A DNA stretch of 7,967 nucleotides from positions 1 through 7,967 of the forward strand of contig JAPKCE010000071.1 of NCBI GenBank assembly GCA_028823075.1, given 5' to 3'. The notes beneath the pieces are model-generated. The model did no database searches. It was not told the origin of the DNA and worked only from the letters and a program-made list of their open reading frames with translations. Shown piece after piece: positions 6,154 to 7,967 of this stretch. How positions within the stretch are numbered: the first letter of the stretch is position 1; each line of letters begins with the position of its first letter. Made by a program: the position numbers and the translations under genes. The DNA is from Myxococcota bacterium (GTDB lineage: Bacteria; Myxococcota; UBA4151).

Positions 6154-7932
6154 CTACTTTCGGTGCTCCGCCCACCATTTCGAGAGGGGTGCAAGTGAGC
6201 CCTCATAACCGCGCTCAACGATCTCGGCCACCGGCTCAAATTCCAAGGTCTTGAAATTAGCTACGGGGGGGCGCACGCAGAGGCTGGCGAGCTCGCGCAT
6301 GCGCGCCGCTGTCTCGGTCGAGCCAAGCACCGCGGTTCGGTACAAAATATCGACAATCCCCGGCGCGTTCGGCGCTTTGCCAAAGGGCCAAAGACGATGC
6401 CAAAGCAACGACCAACCCCCCGGTAAAAACGTGGCGCCGGGGTCGACGCCGGGGGGGGTATCCTGCCCGACATCCGAGAGGATGACCGCACCGTCGAAGC
6501 GCGCCGTCATAATGTTCACCGGCGCGTTATTAAGCACGCCGCCGTCGACCAGCAAATCACCCTCGAAAGGTACGGGCGGGAGTACACCCGGGATGGCCAA
6601 GCTCGCGCGAATAGCTTGGTCGATGCGACCGCGATCATGCACCTTTAGGCGCGCTTTACTGAGATTACTCGAACAGCAAAAGAAGGACAGCGGCATATCT
6701 TCGATGCGGCTCTCGCCAAAGCCCGAATGCAGGGCCGCTTCGATGCGTTTGCCGCGCACCAAACTGACTAAGGGCAAGGTTTTATCCGACATGGGTCGGT
6801 GCTCGATAAACAGCGCGCGGCTAGCTTTCAGCATCTGTTGCCAAGGCCAGCCAACGGCGACTTGAGCGGCCATGATCGAGCCCATGCTGACACCTCCGAT
6901 GGCGTCGATCGGGATACCCAATTCGGCCATCGCTTTGACCACACCAATATGCGCCAACCCACGAGCGCCGCCGCCGCTCAGGACCAAAGCCACCGCCTTG
7001 CCGGTTAGAATGCGCGCGATGCGCTCAAAATCAGCAGTGTTGCCGCGCCTGATATGGTGGTGTGCTCCCACTTTACGCTGCGCCAGCCAGGCTGCGGTTC
7101 CCGTAAAGCGGCCCTCGGTCGGCTGCATCAGGATGAGGTCTTGGTGCGCCAAAGACTCGCCCTGGCTGCCGCTAAGCAAGCTTTCCTCAACCGCGTTAAG
7201 TTCGGCACTCTCACCCACCGAAGCGACAAGCAAAACTCTGTCGGCCTGACGCAAGCAGAGCCGAGTCCAGTCCGTCGGCCCCTCATCGGCGAGAAAAATA
7301 ACGAAATCATGTTCGGCTTCGAGGGCGTGCAACCAGCGCGTCAAATCTCGTCGTGAAACATCACCTAAGTTCGAACGCTCGGCGGCGCTGACGCAGGCCA
7401 CGGAGCCATGAATGGAGAGGGCGCTTAACAGGCCTTCGCAGAATTCCTTAGGCGCTCCTCGGCTTCCCGCTGCAACCAAGGCGACCGTGCTAACCGACTT
7501 AAGGTTCGGGGCTCCGCTTTGGCTCTGACGCGCCCGTCGAACAATGTCTTTCACCAGGCCCATGATCATTTTAGGGTCGCTCTGAAGCAGCTCGTCCACC
7601 GCCTCACGCGACAGGCGAACGAGGCTGCTGTCGCGTACGGCGCGCACGCTAGCGCTGCGTGGACCCTCGAGTAAAATTGCCAGTTCACCCACGCTCTCAC
7701 CGGGCCCGATCTCGCCCACGGCAAATTCACTGCCATCATCGCGCTGCACATAGGCGCGTAAGCGTCCGTGCAGCAAAAGGTAGAGATCATTTCCAGCGTC
7801 GCCCTGACGCATCAAGGTTTCGCCGCCGCTCAGCTCAAGGGGCTCAAAACGGTGGGCCATCCCCTGTAAACTCTCGAGCGAAACATCGGCGAGTAAGCGG
7901 GTCTGCGATAAGGCTTGGATCAGCTCGTTCAC
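6154..7932 (-). CDS. NTE-type patatin phospholipase with cyclic-nucleotide-binding domain
   Basis: The 592-aa protein resembles the core of neuropathy target esterase, a lysophospholipase/phospholipase B of membrane lipids. Residues about 10-130 form a cNMP-binding domain with a phosphate cassette GELAILLEGPRSASV (82-96; E83 and R92 expected to contact ribose and cyclic phosphate), so cAMP or cGMP may regulate it. The middle (145-310) holds NTE-like signatures WTRLCLRQADRVLLV (222-236) and AWLAQRKVGAHHHI (281-294). The patatin domain follows: oxyanion loop GGGARG (320-325), nucleophile elbow GVSMG (347-351, S349) and DGG (463-465, D463), so the Ser-Asp dyad is intact. One cNMP domain is present, against three in animal NTE, with no N-terminal membrane helix. 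The GTG at 7932 has GAGG four bases upstream and gives a normal domain start, though the frame stays open to the window edge. C8 and C7 runs lie in the coding strand. Confidence 0.93.
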   Translation of the reverse strand: MNELIQALSQTRLLADVSLESLQGMAHRFEPLELSGGETLMRQGDAGNDLYLLLHGRLRAYVQRDDGSEFAVGEIGPGESVGELAILLEGPRSASVRAVRDSSLVRLSREAVDELLQSDPKMIMGLVKDIVRRARQSQSGAPNLKSVSTVALVAAGSRGAPKEFCEGLLSALSIHGSVACVSAAERSNLGDVSRRDLTRWLHALEAEHDFVIFLADEGPTDWTRLCLRQADRVLLVASVGESAELNAVEESLLSGSQGESLAHQDLILMQPTEGRFTGTAAWLAQRKVGAHHHIRRGNTADFERIARILTGKAVALVLSGGGARGLAHIGVVKAMAELGIPIDAIGGVSMGSIMAAQVAVGWPWQQMLKASRALFIEHRPMSDKTLPLVSLVRGKRIEAALHSGFGESRIEDMPLSFFCCSSNLSKARLKVHDRGRIDQAIRASLAIPGVLPPVPFEGDLLVDGGVLNNAPVNIMTARFDGAVILSDVGQDTPPGVDPGATFLPGGWSLLWHRLWPFGKAPNAPGIVDILYRTAVLGSTETAARMRELASLCVRPPVANFKTLEFEPVAEIVERGYEGSLAPLSKWWAEHRK

Positions 7933-7936
7933 AAGA

Positions 7937-7940
7937 CCTC
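7937..7940 (-). promoter_or_regulatory. Probable ribosome binding site of the patatin gene
   Basis: GAGG on the minus strand lies four bases before the GTG at 7932. Spacing is slightly short, but no in-frame ATG, GTG or TTG occurs in the remaining bases to the window edge, so it supports the GTG start. Confidence 0.45.
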
Positions 7941-7967
7941 GCTCGGTGCGAAGAATCGCATGCTCAA

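Noticed and set aside
6251..6865. Plus-strand open frame of 204 codons inside the patatin gene
   Set aside because: It is antisense to the catalytic domain and rich in Pro, Ser and Arg as expected from the opposite strand of a GC-rich gene.

Overview
The window looks like a chromosomal segment from a Deltaproteobacteria-type lineage, most likely Myxococcota or a relative, of moderate GC (mid to upper 50s per cent by eye, not counted). The clues are two secreted cysteine-rich proteins of the style common there: one with a DUF4215-like repeat, an Asp-rich MopE-like metal-binding stretch and RCC1-type repeats, and one with cytochrome-c-like and C-x-G-x-C segments. A compact neuropathy-target-esterase (NTE)-type patatin and a DeaD-family helicase with a DbpA domain fit but are not diagnostic. 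Lineage is an inference, not a read-out.

Layout: (1) 2-697, plus strand, the 3' part of a secreted cytochrome-c-like protein cut by the window edge. (2) 704-1507, minus, a small exported, probably outer-membrane beta-rich protein. (3) 1591-3435, minus, a complete DEAD-box RNA helicase whose leader holds a strong GC-rich inverted repeat touching the Shine-Dalgarno. (4) 3555-4781, plus, a putative lipoprotein with a cysteine-rich module, a metal-binding-like stretch and seven RCC1-type repeats, interrupted by two in-frame TAG codons. (5) 4778-6067, minus, a six-TM histidine kinase. (6) 6154-7932, minus, a cyclic-nucleotide-binding NTE-type patatin phospholipase. No gene-free stretch exceeds 120 bases. 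No tRNA, rRNA, CRISPR, insertion sequence or convincing intrinsic terminator was seen.

Two minus-strand pairs could each be co-transcribed: the patatin gene then the kinase (86-nt gap), and the helicase then the beta-rich protein (83-nt gap). Each plus-strand surface-protein gene ends head-on against a minus-strand gene with a 6-nt gap or a 4-nt shared stop region. The patatin/kinase pair suggests membrane-lipid or cyclic-nucleotide signalling, but no response regulator is visible.

The most interesting points are the seven-repeat lipoprotein gene, where one TAG sits exactly where every other repeat has Trp or Phe and reading through completes repeats six and seven, and the inverted repeat in the helicase leader. 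I found no clear evidence of an entirely new system.
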